From an uncultured Flavobacteriales bacterium (lineage in GTDB: Bacteria > Bacteroidota > Bacteroidia > Flavobacteriales_G > Salibacteraceae), in NCBI GenBank assembly GCA_913020435.1, contig CAJVZZ010000002.1, positions 1 through 64,000 on the forward strand: a DNA stretch of 64,000 bases. Reading direction: 5' to 3'. Shown in pieces: positions 26,594 to 35,181 of the stretch. The position numbers were made by a program, and so were the translations under genes. The number at the start of each line of letters is the position of its first letter. The first letter of the stretch is position 1. Under the pieces are notes generated by a model. That model had not been told where the DNA came from and did no database searches. It worked only from the letters and a program-made list of their open reading frames with translations.

Positions 26594-27166
26594 GTGAAAT
26601 TTAGTATCGGAGATAAGGTCAAAATAATAGATGAAAAGTCTGAAGGGGTTGTGGTTCGATTCAACAAATCAAGTTTGGTTGTGGAAATTGATGGTCTGGA
26701 CTTTGAGTATTTAGCGAATGAAGTAGTAAAGTTAGGACCACAAGAATCAGAATTAAACAATCTCTACAAATTCCATTTACCGAACCTAAATGACATAAAA
26801 GCGGAGGATAAACCTAAAACTGTAAAACAAGATCAAAAAGAAAATGCCATAGAGCTGGGAAGAGTTCGAGGAAAAAGAAACAGAAAAAATGTGTTAGAAT
26901 TTGACTTACACATACATGATTTACTCGTCAGGCACAACCATATGACTGCTGGAGAAATGCTCAATTATCAGCTTGATTATGCTGTCAACTGCTTGGAAGA
27001 ATCTATAAAAAACAATGAATCAGCAGTTATATTCATTCATGGAATTGGAAAAGGTGTCCTGAAAGTCGAATTACAACATATCATTAAAGCCTATGGCTTG
27101 GATTTTCACGATGGCTTTATGACAGAGTATGGCAGAGGGGCTACCCGTGTTGAATTGAGAAACTAA
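26594..27166 (+). CDS. DUF2027/Smr domain protein (MutS2 C-terminal-like)
   Basis: The 190-residue protein starts at GTG, with the fold beginning at once (MKFSIGDKVKIIDEKSEGVVV, a small beta-barrel as in MutS2 and DUF2027 proteins). A charged linker leads to a C-terminal Smr domain (LEFDLHIHDLL, AVIFIHGIGKGVLK, GRGATRVEL) with the HGxGxG nuclease loop. Smr domains cut branched DNA or mRNA, with recent roles in ribosome rescue. No downstream in-frame ATG would keep the first domain. It lies directly upstream of the RNase P RNA gene. Confidence 0.9.
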   Translation: MKFSIGDKVKIIDEKSEGVVVRFNKSSLVVEIDGLDFEYLANEVVKLGPQESELNNLYKFHLPNLNDIKAEDKPKTVKQDQKENAIELGRVRGKRNRKNVLEFDLHIHDLLVRHNHMTAGEMLNYQLDYAVNCLEESIKNNESAVIFIHGIGKGVLKVELQHIIKAYGLDFHDGFMTEYGRGATRVELRN

Positions 27167-27187
27167 ATTATAGTTCGGTAAACTGTT

Positions 27188-27195
27188 TAAATTTG
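27188..27195 (+). promoter_or_regulatory. -7 box of rnpB
   Basis: TAAATTTG matches TAnnTTTG and ends 3 nt before the inferred RNase P RNA 5' end. Confidence 0.6.
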
Positions 27196-27198
27196 CCA

Positions 27199-27531
27199 TG
27201 ATGTATGTTTTTCTATCGCTTCATTAAATTGGGGAGGAAAGTCCAGACACCACAGAGTACCATACCGATTGAAAAATTGGGCGAATTTAGCTAAAGCTAA
27301 TTTTGACAGATAGTGCCGCAGAAAATAAACCGCTTTAAGCAATTAGAGTAAGGGTGAAAAGGTGCGGTAAGAGCGCACCAGTATATTCAGTAATGAATTT
27401 AGCTTGGTAAACCTTATGGGGTGCAAGATCATGTAAACCAGAGCTTAGAGCTACTCGCTCAATCTGGAGGGTAGATTGCACAGTTAAATGATAGATTAAA
27501 ACAGAATCTGGCTTATTCAATCATATATCAC
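27199..27531 (+). ncRNA. rnpB: RNase P RNA, bacterial type A
   Basis: Universal core blocks are present: GAGGAAAGTCCAGACACCA near 27233, AGGGTGAAAAGGTGCGGTAA near 27350 followed by GAGCGCACC, and near the 3' end ATAGATTAAAACAGAATCTG and GCTTAT. The ends are set by the P1 helix, TGATGTATG (27199-27207) pairing with CATATATCA (27522-27530). The RNA is the catalytic subunit of tRNA 5' processing. It has its own -7 box and terminator. Exact ends may differ by a few bases. Confidence 0.95.
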
Positions 27532-27538
27532 TAAATAA

Positions 27539-27563
27539 AAGAGCCCTATATAGGGCTCTTTTA
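27539..27563 (+). terminator. Terminator of rnpB
   Basis: AAGAGCCCTATA pairs with TAGGGCTCTTTT, leading into a T-rich run, 8 bp after the RNase P RNA. Confidence 0.9.
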
Positions 27564-27613
27564 TTTATTCCTAGTCCAGCATCAATAACTTTTTGTTAGA
27601 ATTATTTCGTTAA

Positions 27614-29950
27614 CTTTCTTACTCAGAAAACGAAAATATTTCCAAGGCTAATCTAAACACACCCCCTAAAACTCATTACCTAGAAAAAGAGCTGAATAAT
27701 CTAATCAAGAGTGAAAAAAGCATTTTTAAATTTATCACTGAAAACACAACTGATGGATTGTGGTTTTGGGACTTAGAAAATCCTAAGGAAGAATGGATGA
27801 GTGCAGAATTTTAGGAAACGCTAGGATATGATCCTGAAAAAATGCCCTTTAAGTCAGCCACTTGGAAAAATATTATTCATCCTGATGATTTAGAACTGAT
27901 AAATAAAAACGTTATTCAACATTGCGATAATGAAAATCACCCATATGATCAAACTGTAAGATATACCCACCAATTTGGGCAAACTATTTGGATGCGTCGC
28001 AAAGGTATGGCCATTAGAAATAAAGAGGGTAAGCCGGTCCGAATGATTGGTATACACGCCAATGTAAGTGAGCTAAAAAATACGCAAATAAAGCTGAAGG
28101 CTCAAGTTGAATTCAACAATCAAATAATGGAGAGTTCCGAAATTGGTTCTTGGCATTGGGACCTTAACTCTAACCAATTCGAAATTAGCAATCAATGGGC
28201 AAGTCATATAGGATACTCCTCAGCTGATTTTAGCAATTACACTTTCAATGATTTTCAATTGCTTTTACATAAAGAAGACATTCAAGGGTCCCTAATGTCT
28301 ATTAACACACACCTCGAAGGAGCTAATATTAAGTTGGAGTTTGAATGTAGAATCAAACATTACAATGGCCAATGGATTTGGGTGTTATATAAGGGGGGAG
28401 TTATTGGAAGGAATATTGATGGAACTCCAAAAACAGTCTCCGGCACACAGCAAGTTATTGACGCTAGAAAAAGAAATGAATTGTTACTTTTAAAGTATAA
28501 GTCTCTTACCGAAACAACTAACCATGGGAGTAACATTGGAACATGGGAAGTAGATTTGAATTCTATGACGTCCTATTGGAGTAATGTTACAAAGAAAATA
28601 CATGAAGTTCCTAGCAACTTTCTTTCAACAGTTGAAAACGGAATTAACTTTTACAAAAAAGGGGAAAGCAGAGATAAAATTTCTAATCTTTTTAACGAAG
28701 CGGTAGCTAAAGCTCAACAATTTGACGATGTTTTTGAAATTGTTACTGCTAAAGGAAATATAAAATATGTACGTGCAATAGGTGTACCTATTGTTAAAAA
28801 CGGGAAAGTGGTCTCTGTAAACGGATTATTTCAAGATGTTGATTCTGAAACAAGACTAAATCAGAAATTAAAATTACAGGAAGAACAGTTTAGGCAAACG
28901 TTTGAATTTGCAGCAATTGGAATAGCTATAGTAAGCCTTGACGGTAAATGGGTCCGAGTTAATAAATCAACAACGAAAATGCTCGGTTATTCTGAAGCTG
29001 AATTAATACAACTGACATTTCAAGATATTACACATCCTGAGGACCTGAGCAATGACTTAAACCTACTAGATCAGTTGGTAAACAAAAAAATAGAGGCATA
29101 TACAATAGAAAAACGTTATTTCCATAAAGATGGAAATACCATTTAGGCAAGTTTGTCAGTTTCTATGGTTACAAACAAAAACGGTAAACCCATACACTTT
29201 GTTTCTCAAATAAATAATATTACAAAGGCAAAGACGGCAACTAAATTATCCCAAGAATCATTAATTAAGCTAGAAGGGCAGAATAAACGATTGATGAATT
29301 TCGCTCATATTGTTTCTCACAATTTAAGATCTCACTCTTCCAACTTTTCCATGCTATTGGATATTTATAAGGTTGATTTTCCTGCACAAACAGAAAACGA
29401 AGTTTTTCCAATGTTAGTAGAAGCATCAGACTGGCTAATAGAGACAATTGATCATTTAAATCAGGTTGTGCAAATTAAAAGTACAGAAGAGAAAATGGAG
29501 AGCATTCATTTGTTACCTGTCATTAAAAAGGTAGTGCATTCATTGAAAGCCGAAATTCAAAATTTAAATGCTGACCTTAAAGTACAAGTAAAAAATAATG
29601 TAAGCGTATTCGCCGTTCCAGCATACATAGAGAGTATTGTGATTAATATAATTTCAAATGCCCTTAGATATAGAAGTGATCAGCGTATACCTCAGCTTAT
29701 CATTTCGAGTAATGATGATAATTCTGGAACTATAAAAATTCTTTTTGAGGATAATGGATTAGGAATAGACTTATCTAAAAATGGAGATAAAATATTTAAA
29801 CTCTACAAAACATTCCATCAAAACGCTGAAGCAAAGGGTGTAGGATTATACATTACTAAGAATCAATGTGAGTCGATGAATGGCTCAATTCGGGTGATGT
29901 CTAAAGTTGGTATCGGTAGTACTTTTGTTGTATCATTTTTGCGCGTATAA
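27614..29950 (+). pseudogene. Multi-PAS sensor histidine kinase interrupted by two amber codons
   Basis: One frame runs from about 27614 to the TAA after 29947, broken only by TAG at 27812-27814 and 29144-29146. Both stops fall where PAS/PAC domains carry tryptophan (EWMSAEF-stop-ETLGYDP and DGNTI-stop-ASLSVS), consistent with TGG to TAG changes. No ATG opens the 5' segment; a TTG at 27593 is followed by an in-frame TAA at 27611. The layout is about four PAS/PAC units, then a HisKA-like helix (AHIVSHNLRSHSSNF) and an ATPase domain (NIISNALRYRS, FEDNGLGIDL, GVGLYITKNQ). The rest of the frame is undamaged, so inactivation is recent or the stops are read through. The cognate regulator follows at 29969. 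Confidence 0.8.
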
Positions 29951-29968
29951 AACTAAATACAGAATAAA

Positions 29969-30367
29969 ATGGCAAGGTTTGATAGAGCATGTATTATTGA
30001 TGACGACCATATTTACGTTTATGGCGCAAAAAGAGCACTGCTAAAAACAAATTTCTGTAATGAGGTTGTGGTTTATTCGAACGGTTTAGAAGCTCTAGCT
30101 CAATTAAAATTGATGCAGGAAACCCATGAAAAACTTCCAGAAATAATCTTTCTAGATATTAATATGCCCATACTGGATGGATGGCAATTTTTAGATGAAT
30201 TTCTTTATTTAGAAAGCTCTAAAAAACCGATTATTTACATTGTCACTTCTTCAGAAAACCCCGTTGACATAGAAAAAGCGGATCAATATGACATGAAAAA
30301 AAATTACATTGTAAAACCAATAAGCGTAAAAAAGCTGACGTCACTATTTGATCTTGACGAAACGTAA
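29969..30367 (+). CDS. Response regulator, stand-alone receiver domain
   Basis: The 132-residue protein is a bare receiver domain: acidic pocket IIDDDH, phospho-acceptor Asp63 in IIFLDINMPILDGW, a conserved Thr/Ser in YIVTSSENP, and Lys in NYIVKPIS. It has no output domain, so it probably relays or competes for phosphate. It lies 18 bp after the interrupted histidine kinase, which is the obvious partner. Its frame is intact although the kinase's is not. Confidence 0.93.
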   Translation: MARFDRACIIDDDHIYVYGAKRALLKTNFCNEVVVYSNGLEALAQLKLMQETHEKLPEIIFLDINMPILDGWQFLDEFLYLESSKKPIIYIVTSSENPVDIEKADQYDMKKNYIVKPISVKKLTSLFDLDET

Positions 30368-30380
30368 AAATGTTTTGATT

Positions 30381-30412
30381 TAAAATGGGCACCAATTGGT
30401 GCCCATTTTATT
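30381..30412. terminator. Bidirectional terminator
   Basis: TAAAATGGGCACCAATTGGT and its mirror half form a perfect 30-bp palindrome with A and T ends, between the converging response regulator and M49 peptidase genes. Confidence 0.9.
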
Positions 30413-30432
30413 TGAACTTATGGCTGAAATTA

Positions 30433-32460
30433 TTACAACCAAGAATAATTCTTTGAATACTCCATCATTTGCTCAGTAAAATCTGCTGGATACTCAATAG
30501 ACACATTAGTGATTTTCCCATCATTTTCTTCAGCAACCAATCTTGGATTTATAAAGCCTCCATAAGGAGCTATTCCCAATTTTTCTGACCTTTCCAGGAC
30601 CTCAGCATGAATTGCTGGATCCACTTGAACACCATAGTTTTCGACTAGATTTTTTCCTGCTTCATAATCTCCTTGAGACTTAATTCTCTGAATCTCTATT
30701 AGTAATTCTCCAAATAAACCTTGAAGCTTAACATAATCGTTAATCACAAAATAAGTTTTACCATCTTTCTGTTTCTTCTCGATTACATTATCTGCTTGTC
30801 CTTTTTCATATACCCAACCTGCAACCAATTGTCGATTGCGCATATGAGCTTCCTCAATAATTTCACCTTTTTCAATTCGCCTCAACTGAGCCATTAAGCC
30901 GTTTCTAATATAACTATCGTATTCAGCCTTTCCTATCTCAAGAGACTCCATAAGACCTAAGTCAATCATTTTTTGGTTCATTAAATAGTATAAAGCAACC
31001 AAATCGGCTCTACCCTCTTCTAGCGTACTGGCATAACTTTTTAGCGTTTCTTTTGGAGTTCCTATGCCTGCTTCTAATTTACCTGATGCGTGACCGACAA
31101 CTTCGTGCAAAGCGGTATGCAGTTTAGAAGCGATTTTACCGTGTTTTTTTGAACGTTGGTACTCTTCATCAGAAAAGCAAAACTCTTCTAACATTTTACT
31201 TCCGCCTGCCTGTGCATATGCTTCAACAATGTTTCCTAAAGAAACGGACTTAGAACCATGTTTAGCTCTTATCCAATTTGCATTTGGTAAATTCACACCA
31301 ATAGGTGTGCTTGGTGCGGCATCACCACTCTCAATAACAGCGTTTACTACTTTATATGTAACACCCGTAACGTTTTCCTTTTTATGGTTTTGAGCAATCG
31401 AAGAATTATCCTCGAACCATTGTACATTATCTTCTAGCACTTTCATTCTTTCAGAAGCATCAAAATCTTTAATCTGAATTACTGATTCATAGGTTGCTCT
31501 ATATCCCATTGCATCTCCATAAACTTCAATAAACCCGTTGATATAATCAATTACATCACCCGTAGTTCCTGCCCATTGAATATTGTAATCGTCCCAAACT
31601 TTCAAGTCTCCAGTTTGATAATATTTAATCAATAATTCAAAACCTTTTTTCTGACCTTCAGACTCTGCAACAGTTGAAGCTTTTTCCAACCAAAAAACCA
31701 TTTTTTCGATGGCACCAGAATATTTACCGCCTACTTTCCATACATCTTCGGTCAAATCACCTGCTTCATTTCTTATCAAAGTAGAATTCAAACCATAAGA
31801 AATTGGTGTAGCATCATCAGCTTTAATTTTAGATTTATAGAATGCTTCCACCTCAGATTGAGTAATTCCATCCTGATAAAAGTTATTTGCTGAACCAGCA
31901 ATTAAATCTTTTTCAGGATCAAGGTTTACACGTTTCATATCTGTAATATCATCAAATAAAATATCCGCAATTTTTGAATCGAGTTCAGTTTTCGTTTCAG
32001 ACAATACTTGATCAAAAAACGCTCTAGAACAACCAGGCTTTAATTTGGCCGTAGAATAATGATGATGAATTCCGTTCGAAAACCAAATGCGTTTGGTATA
32101 CGACATAAACTCTTCCCAGTCTTTAGACGTTTTATCTCCGGAATAATTCTCTGCGACATTCTCCAAAGCTTTTCTGACAGCTAAATTGTGCTTGTAATTT
32201 TGATCATATATAATATCCCTTCCACTCAAGCTAACTTGATACAAGTAATAAGCTAGTTCTTTTTGCTGAGCACTAAGTTTATCAAAACCGGGTACTTGAT
32301 ATCTGATGATTTTTAAATCAGCAAACTGTTCTGTCATATAAACAAAGTCGCCCGATTTAGTTGAATCCATAGCGGCCAAATTCTTCTCATGTTTTACTTC
32401 TTTAGTTTTACATGCAACCATACTTCCTAAAATTATTACTGTTATAATTATTTTCCTCAT
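30433..32460 (-). CDS. M49-family dipeptidyl-peptidase III, lipoprotein form
   Basis: The 675-residue zinc peptidase begins MRKIIITVIILGSMVAC with a lipobox-like VAC, so it is probably a periplasmic lipoprotein; most DPP III enzymes are cytosolic. The M49 zinc motif HEXXGH is HEVVGH at residues 452-457. The third-ligand motif is present as LEEGRADLVALYYLM near residue 480. It would release dipeptides from the N-terminus of oligopeptides, probably for peptide use. Monocistronic. Confidence 0.93.
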   Translation of the reverse strand: MRKIIITVIILGSMVACKTKEVKHEKNLAAMDSTKSGDFVYMTEQFADLKIIRYQVPGFDKLSAQQKELAYYLYQVSLSGRDIIYDQNYKHNLAVRKALENVAENYSGDKTSKDWEEFMSYTKRIWFSNGIHHHYSTAKLKPGCSRAFFDQVLSETKTELDSKIADILFDDITDMKRVNLDPEKDLIAGSANNFYQDGITQSEVEAFYKSKIKADDATPISYGLNSTLIRNEAGDLTEDVWKVGGKYSGAIEKMVFWLEKASTVAESEGQKKGFELLIKYYQTGDLKVWDDYNIQWAGTTGDVIDYINGFIEVYGDAMGYRATYESVIQIKDFDASERMKVLEDNVQWFEDNSSIAQNHKKENVTGVTYKVVNAVIESGDAAPSTPIGVNLPNANWIRAKHGSKSVSLGNIVEAYAQAGGSKMLEEFCFSDEEYQRSKKHGKIASKLHTALHEVVGHASGKLEAGIGTPKETLKSYASTLEEGRADLVALYYLMNQKMIDLGLMESLEIGKAEYDSYIRNGLMAQLRRIEKGEIIEEAHMRNRQLVAGWVYEKGQADNVIEKKQKDGKTYFVINDYVKLQGLFGELLIEIQRIKSQGDYEAGKNLVENYGVQVDPAIHAEVLERSEKLGIAPYGGFINPRLVAEENDGKITNVSIEYPADFTEQMMEYSKNYSWL

Positions 32461-32506
32461 CTCTTCATTTTATTTGGATTTCAAATATCGTATAAGTTAG
32501 GGGATG

Positions 32507-32532
32507 AAAAAAGGGGCCTAAGCCCCTTTTTA
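32507..32532 (-). terminator. Terminator between the T9SS cargo and M49 genes
   Basis: AAAAAGGGGC and GCCCCTTTTT form a compact hairpin with T runs in both directions, 19 bp after the stop at 32551. Its position fits termination of the minus-strand T9SS gene before the M49 promoter. Confidence 0.85.
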
Positions 32533-32550
32533 AGAATATGTATTAAAATA

Positions 32551-35094
32551 CTAAAATTTTGTAATTCGGTGAACTACAGAACCCAAATCGGTAATTACTC
32601 GAACAAGATAATTACCTGTCTCCAACTCAGATAAATCAAGTGATGTTTCTTGATTCAAATCATTTATTTCTATTTCAGTAAAAAAGATCTGTGCACCAGT
32701 CATATCAAAAACAATTAACTCAACATTCTGAGCCTGCAGACCCTCTAACTTAAGGTTCAATGCTCCATTTGTTGGATTTGGGAAATAAGTAATAGACACC
32801 GTTTCTTTTAAATCTTCATCAATACTTACACAAATAGCATCATATTCAACTCGAACTTCATCAAAAGAAGCGCATCCTGAAGCTGTATCCGTTACAGTTA
32901 TAGAAAACACTTTACTTTCTTTCACTGTTATTTTTCTTGTGGTTTGACCCGTATTCCACAAATAATTCACACTACCGATACCTGGATCTAGCTCTTTACT
33001 TTCATCACCACATATCTCAATATCAGCACCTAATGAAAAAGCAGGGTTTTCAGAGACATTAGCAATAACAGAAGCTGAATCTGAACAGTTATCACCATTT
33101 GTAAAAACATAAGTAATCGTATGAGAGCCAGCACCAGAAACCTTCGGATTAAACTTTCCTGACACTGAATTTACTCCCAGGCCTTTATATATGCCATTTA
33201 ATGGAACTGCTCCATTTAAGCTTTGTTCCATGTCATTCTCGCAAAACTCTAGATTACTTGCATAAGAAACCCTTGGTGAAGAGTTAACGTTGACAACTAC
33301 AAAACTTGAATCCTTACATACAAATCCATTCGTGTAAGAGTAATATAATGTATCAAATCCTGATCCGGCTTGACTTGGCGAATAATTCACACCATTTACT
33401 CCTTTACCGCTATATGTTCCTCCTGCAGGTAATCCTCCACTTAATATTACAGTTGATGAGTTATTACAGAAAGTTCCAAAAGCTGATAATGCCGTTGTAG
33501 TTACAGAGTCCACTACTACAAATTGAAATGAAGAATCGGTACATTTATTTGAGCTAGCTATTACATATTTTATGGTATCTGTTCCAGCGACACTAGGAGT
33601 GTATGTTGTACCAACTAACCCTGGACCGCTATATGTGCCGCCTACTGGAGTTGCTGAATTCAGCGAAATAGAGCTTCCATTCGCACAATATCTTCCAATA
33701 TTCCCAAAATTAACTACCGGTGAGGCGTTAACTGTAACCTCAGAAAAACTAGTATCAATGCAACCATTTGATACTTGGTAAGTATAGAATACCGTATCCA
33801 TCCCTGCTATTCCAGCAGAATATGCTGAATTAGAAACATTAAGTCCAAAATAATTGCCACCTGCTGGAATTCCACTGGTTATATTAAATGCTGGAGTGTT
33901 TTCACAGATAAAATTTGACACAGATATTGACGATTTAGAAATAGTATCTAACTGATACATTCTTGTAATAGAATCCGAACAATTGAAAGCATTTGTAAAT
34001 GCATACGTTATCATTTTAGCACCCGGATTTGTTAATGCAGTGGGAATTAAATTACTGGTTCCTGCAAGAACTCCTTGACCGCTGTAGTTCCCACCAACTG
34101 GGGCTCCTTTTAAAACTAGTGTATCAATATTAGAACAAACTGAAACAGGCATAGAAAATTGGATCGTAGTTACCGAATCTACACTAATAACTTGCCTATT
34201 CGTATCTGTACAAACAGTAGTAGAATACACATACATAATTGTGTGGTTTCCTTTTCCAATTATTGACGGATCAAAAGTTGTTTGTGCGTTTCCGTTTACA
34301 AAATATGAACTTGTTCCACCAGAAGGCGTTCCGGATCCAATGCTCAATGAGACCGCAGGAAAGTTCGCACACAAAGAACCTAAAACAGCAATATTAGCAT
34401 TACATCTAGTAAACAGAAACGATTGTCCTGATACCGGTTTTGCATTTATACTTGATGTTTCTGTAGTTGTAGAAGCTGTAGCTGTATTCGCTAAACTACT
34501 CAAAGAAATAAAATTACCTGAACCTGATGATGTATCCGTTATCCCAACTGAAGCACTTGCATTGCTTACGTTTACAGATTCCGGATCGTATACAAACTCA
34601 ATATTATTGGTTGTTTCATATAGCTTAATTTGAAAAGAAATAACCGCTCCATTTGCTTGAAAATTCCATTCCCAATTTTTCCACTCTATGGTAAGAACCC
34701 GAGTTGGAGCAGAGCCCGTAACCTTGTATGAAGCTTCACCAGTAGTACCGTCCAAATCATCCCACAATGGGGCGATTATGGGCCTCATACTGTTATTACC
34801 ACTGAGATTATTAGTTTTTTGATCAAAGACACTTGGTGTAATTAAAGTATCAAGACTAATCCAACCATTAGAATTTGCTCGAAAATTGGTATAGTTAGAC
34901 CCACTATAGTTGAATGAAAAACCAATAGGAATCTTAAGTGATAAGATATCATCACCTTCAATAGTATTAATGTCAGTCCCTGAAGAAATCGCAGTATATG
35001 TTCCTACAGAACTGGAGTAGGAATAACTACTCATCTGAGCATTAACAAATACTGATGCAAACATCAGTAAGAATAAAAATTTAAGCTTTTTCAT
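32551..35094 (-). CDS. T9SS-secreted multi-repeat surface protein
   Basis: The start is taken at 35094 (MKKLKFLFLLMFASVFVNAQ, a clear signal peptide), giving 847 residues. Residues 20-210 form a beta-sandwich ectodomain (SSVGTYTAISSGTDI, then NSNGWISLDT and FQIKLYETTNNIEFVYDP). About six Ig-like units of 70-80 residues follow, each with GGxYSGxGV and TYAFTNxxNCSDS-like motifs and paired cysteines. Then comes an LGADIEICGDESKELDPG module and a T9SS type A tail (ITYFPNPTNGALNLKLEG ... HRITKF). It is probably a surface adhesin or filament component. It is close in style to its neighbour at 35182. Confidence 0.92.
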   Translation of the reverse strand: MKKLKFLFLLMFASVFVNAQMSSYSYSSSVGTYTAISSGTDINTIEGDDILSLKIPIGFSFNYSGSNYTNFRANSNGWISLDTLITPSVFDQKTNNLSGNNSMRPIIAPLWDDLDGTTGEASYKVTGSAPTRVLTIEWKNWEWNFQANGAVISFQIKLYETTNNIEFVYDPESVNVSNASASVGITDTSSGSGNFISLSSLANTATASTTTETSSINAKPVSGQSFLFTRCNANIAVLGSLCANFPAVSLSIGSGTPSGGTSSYFVNGNAQTTFDPSIIGKGNHTIMYVYSTTVCTDTNRQVISVDSVTTIQFSMPVSVCSNIDTLVLKGAPVGGNYSGQGVLAGTSNLIPTALTNPGAKMITYAFTNAFNCSDSITRMYQLDTISKSSISVSNFICENTPAFNITSGIPAGGNYFGLNVSNSAYSAGIAGMDTVFYTYQVSNGCIDTSFSEVTVNASPVVNFGNIGRYCANGSSISLNSATPVGGTYSGPGLVGTTYTPSVAGTDTIKYVIASSNKCTDSSFQFVVVDSVTTTALSAFGTFCNNSSTVILSGGLPAGGTYSGKGVNGVNYSPSQAGSGFDTLYYSYTNGFVCKDSSFVVVNVNSSPRVSYASNLEFCENDMEQSLNGAVPLNGIYKGLGVNSVSGKFNPKVSGAGSHTITYVFTNGDNCSDSASVIANVSENPAFSLGADIEICGDESKELDPGIGSVNYLWNTGQTTRKITVKESKVFSITVTDTASGCASFDEVRVEYDAICVSIDEDLKETVSITYFPNPTNGALNLKLEGLQAQNVELIVFDMTGAQIFFTEIEINDLNQETSLDLSELETGNYLVRVITDLGSVVHRITKF

Positions 35095-35181
35095 AAAAGT
35101 AATTGTTGAGTTAAATTTCACCCCTTAAGGCAACACTTATTAATAGGTGCAAAGAAAAGGTATAAGTTCGAAATAATTAGC

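Noticed and set aside
27812-29146. Reassignment of TAG to tryptophan in this organism
   Set aside because: TAG is used as a normal stop (for example at the end of mutB), so only local readthrough or mutation is plausible.
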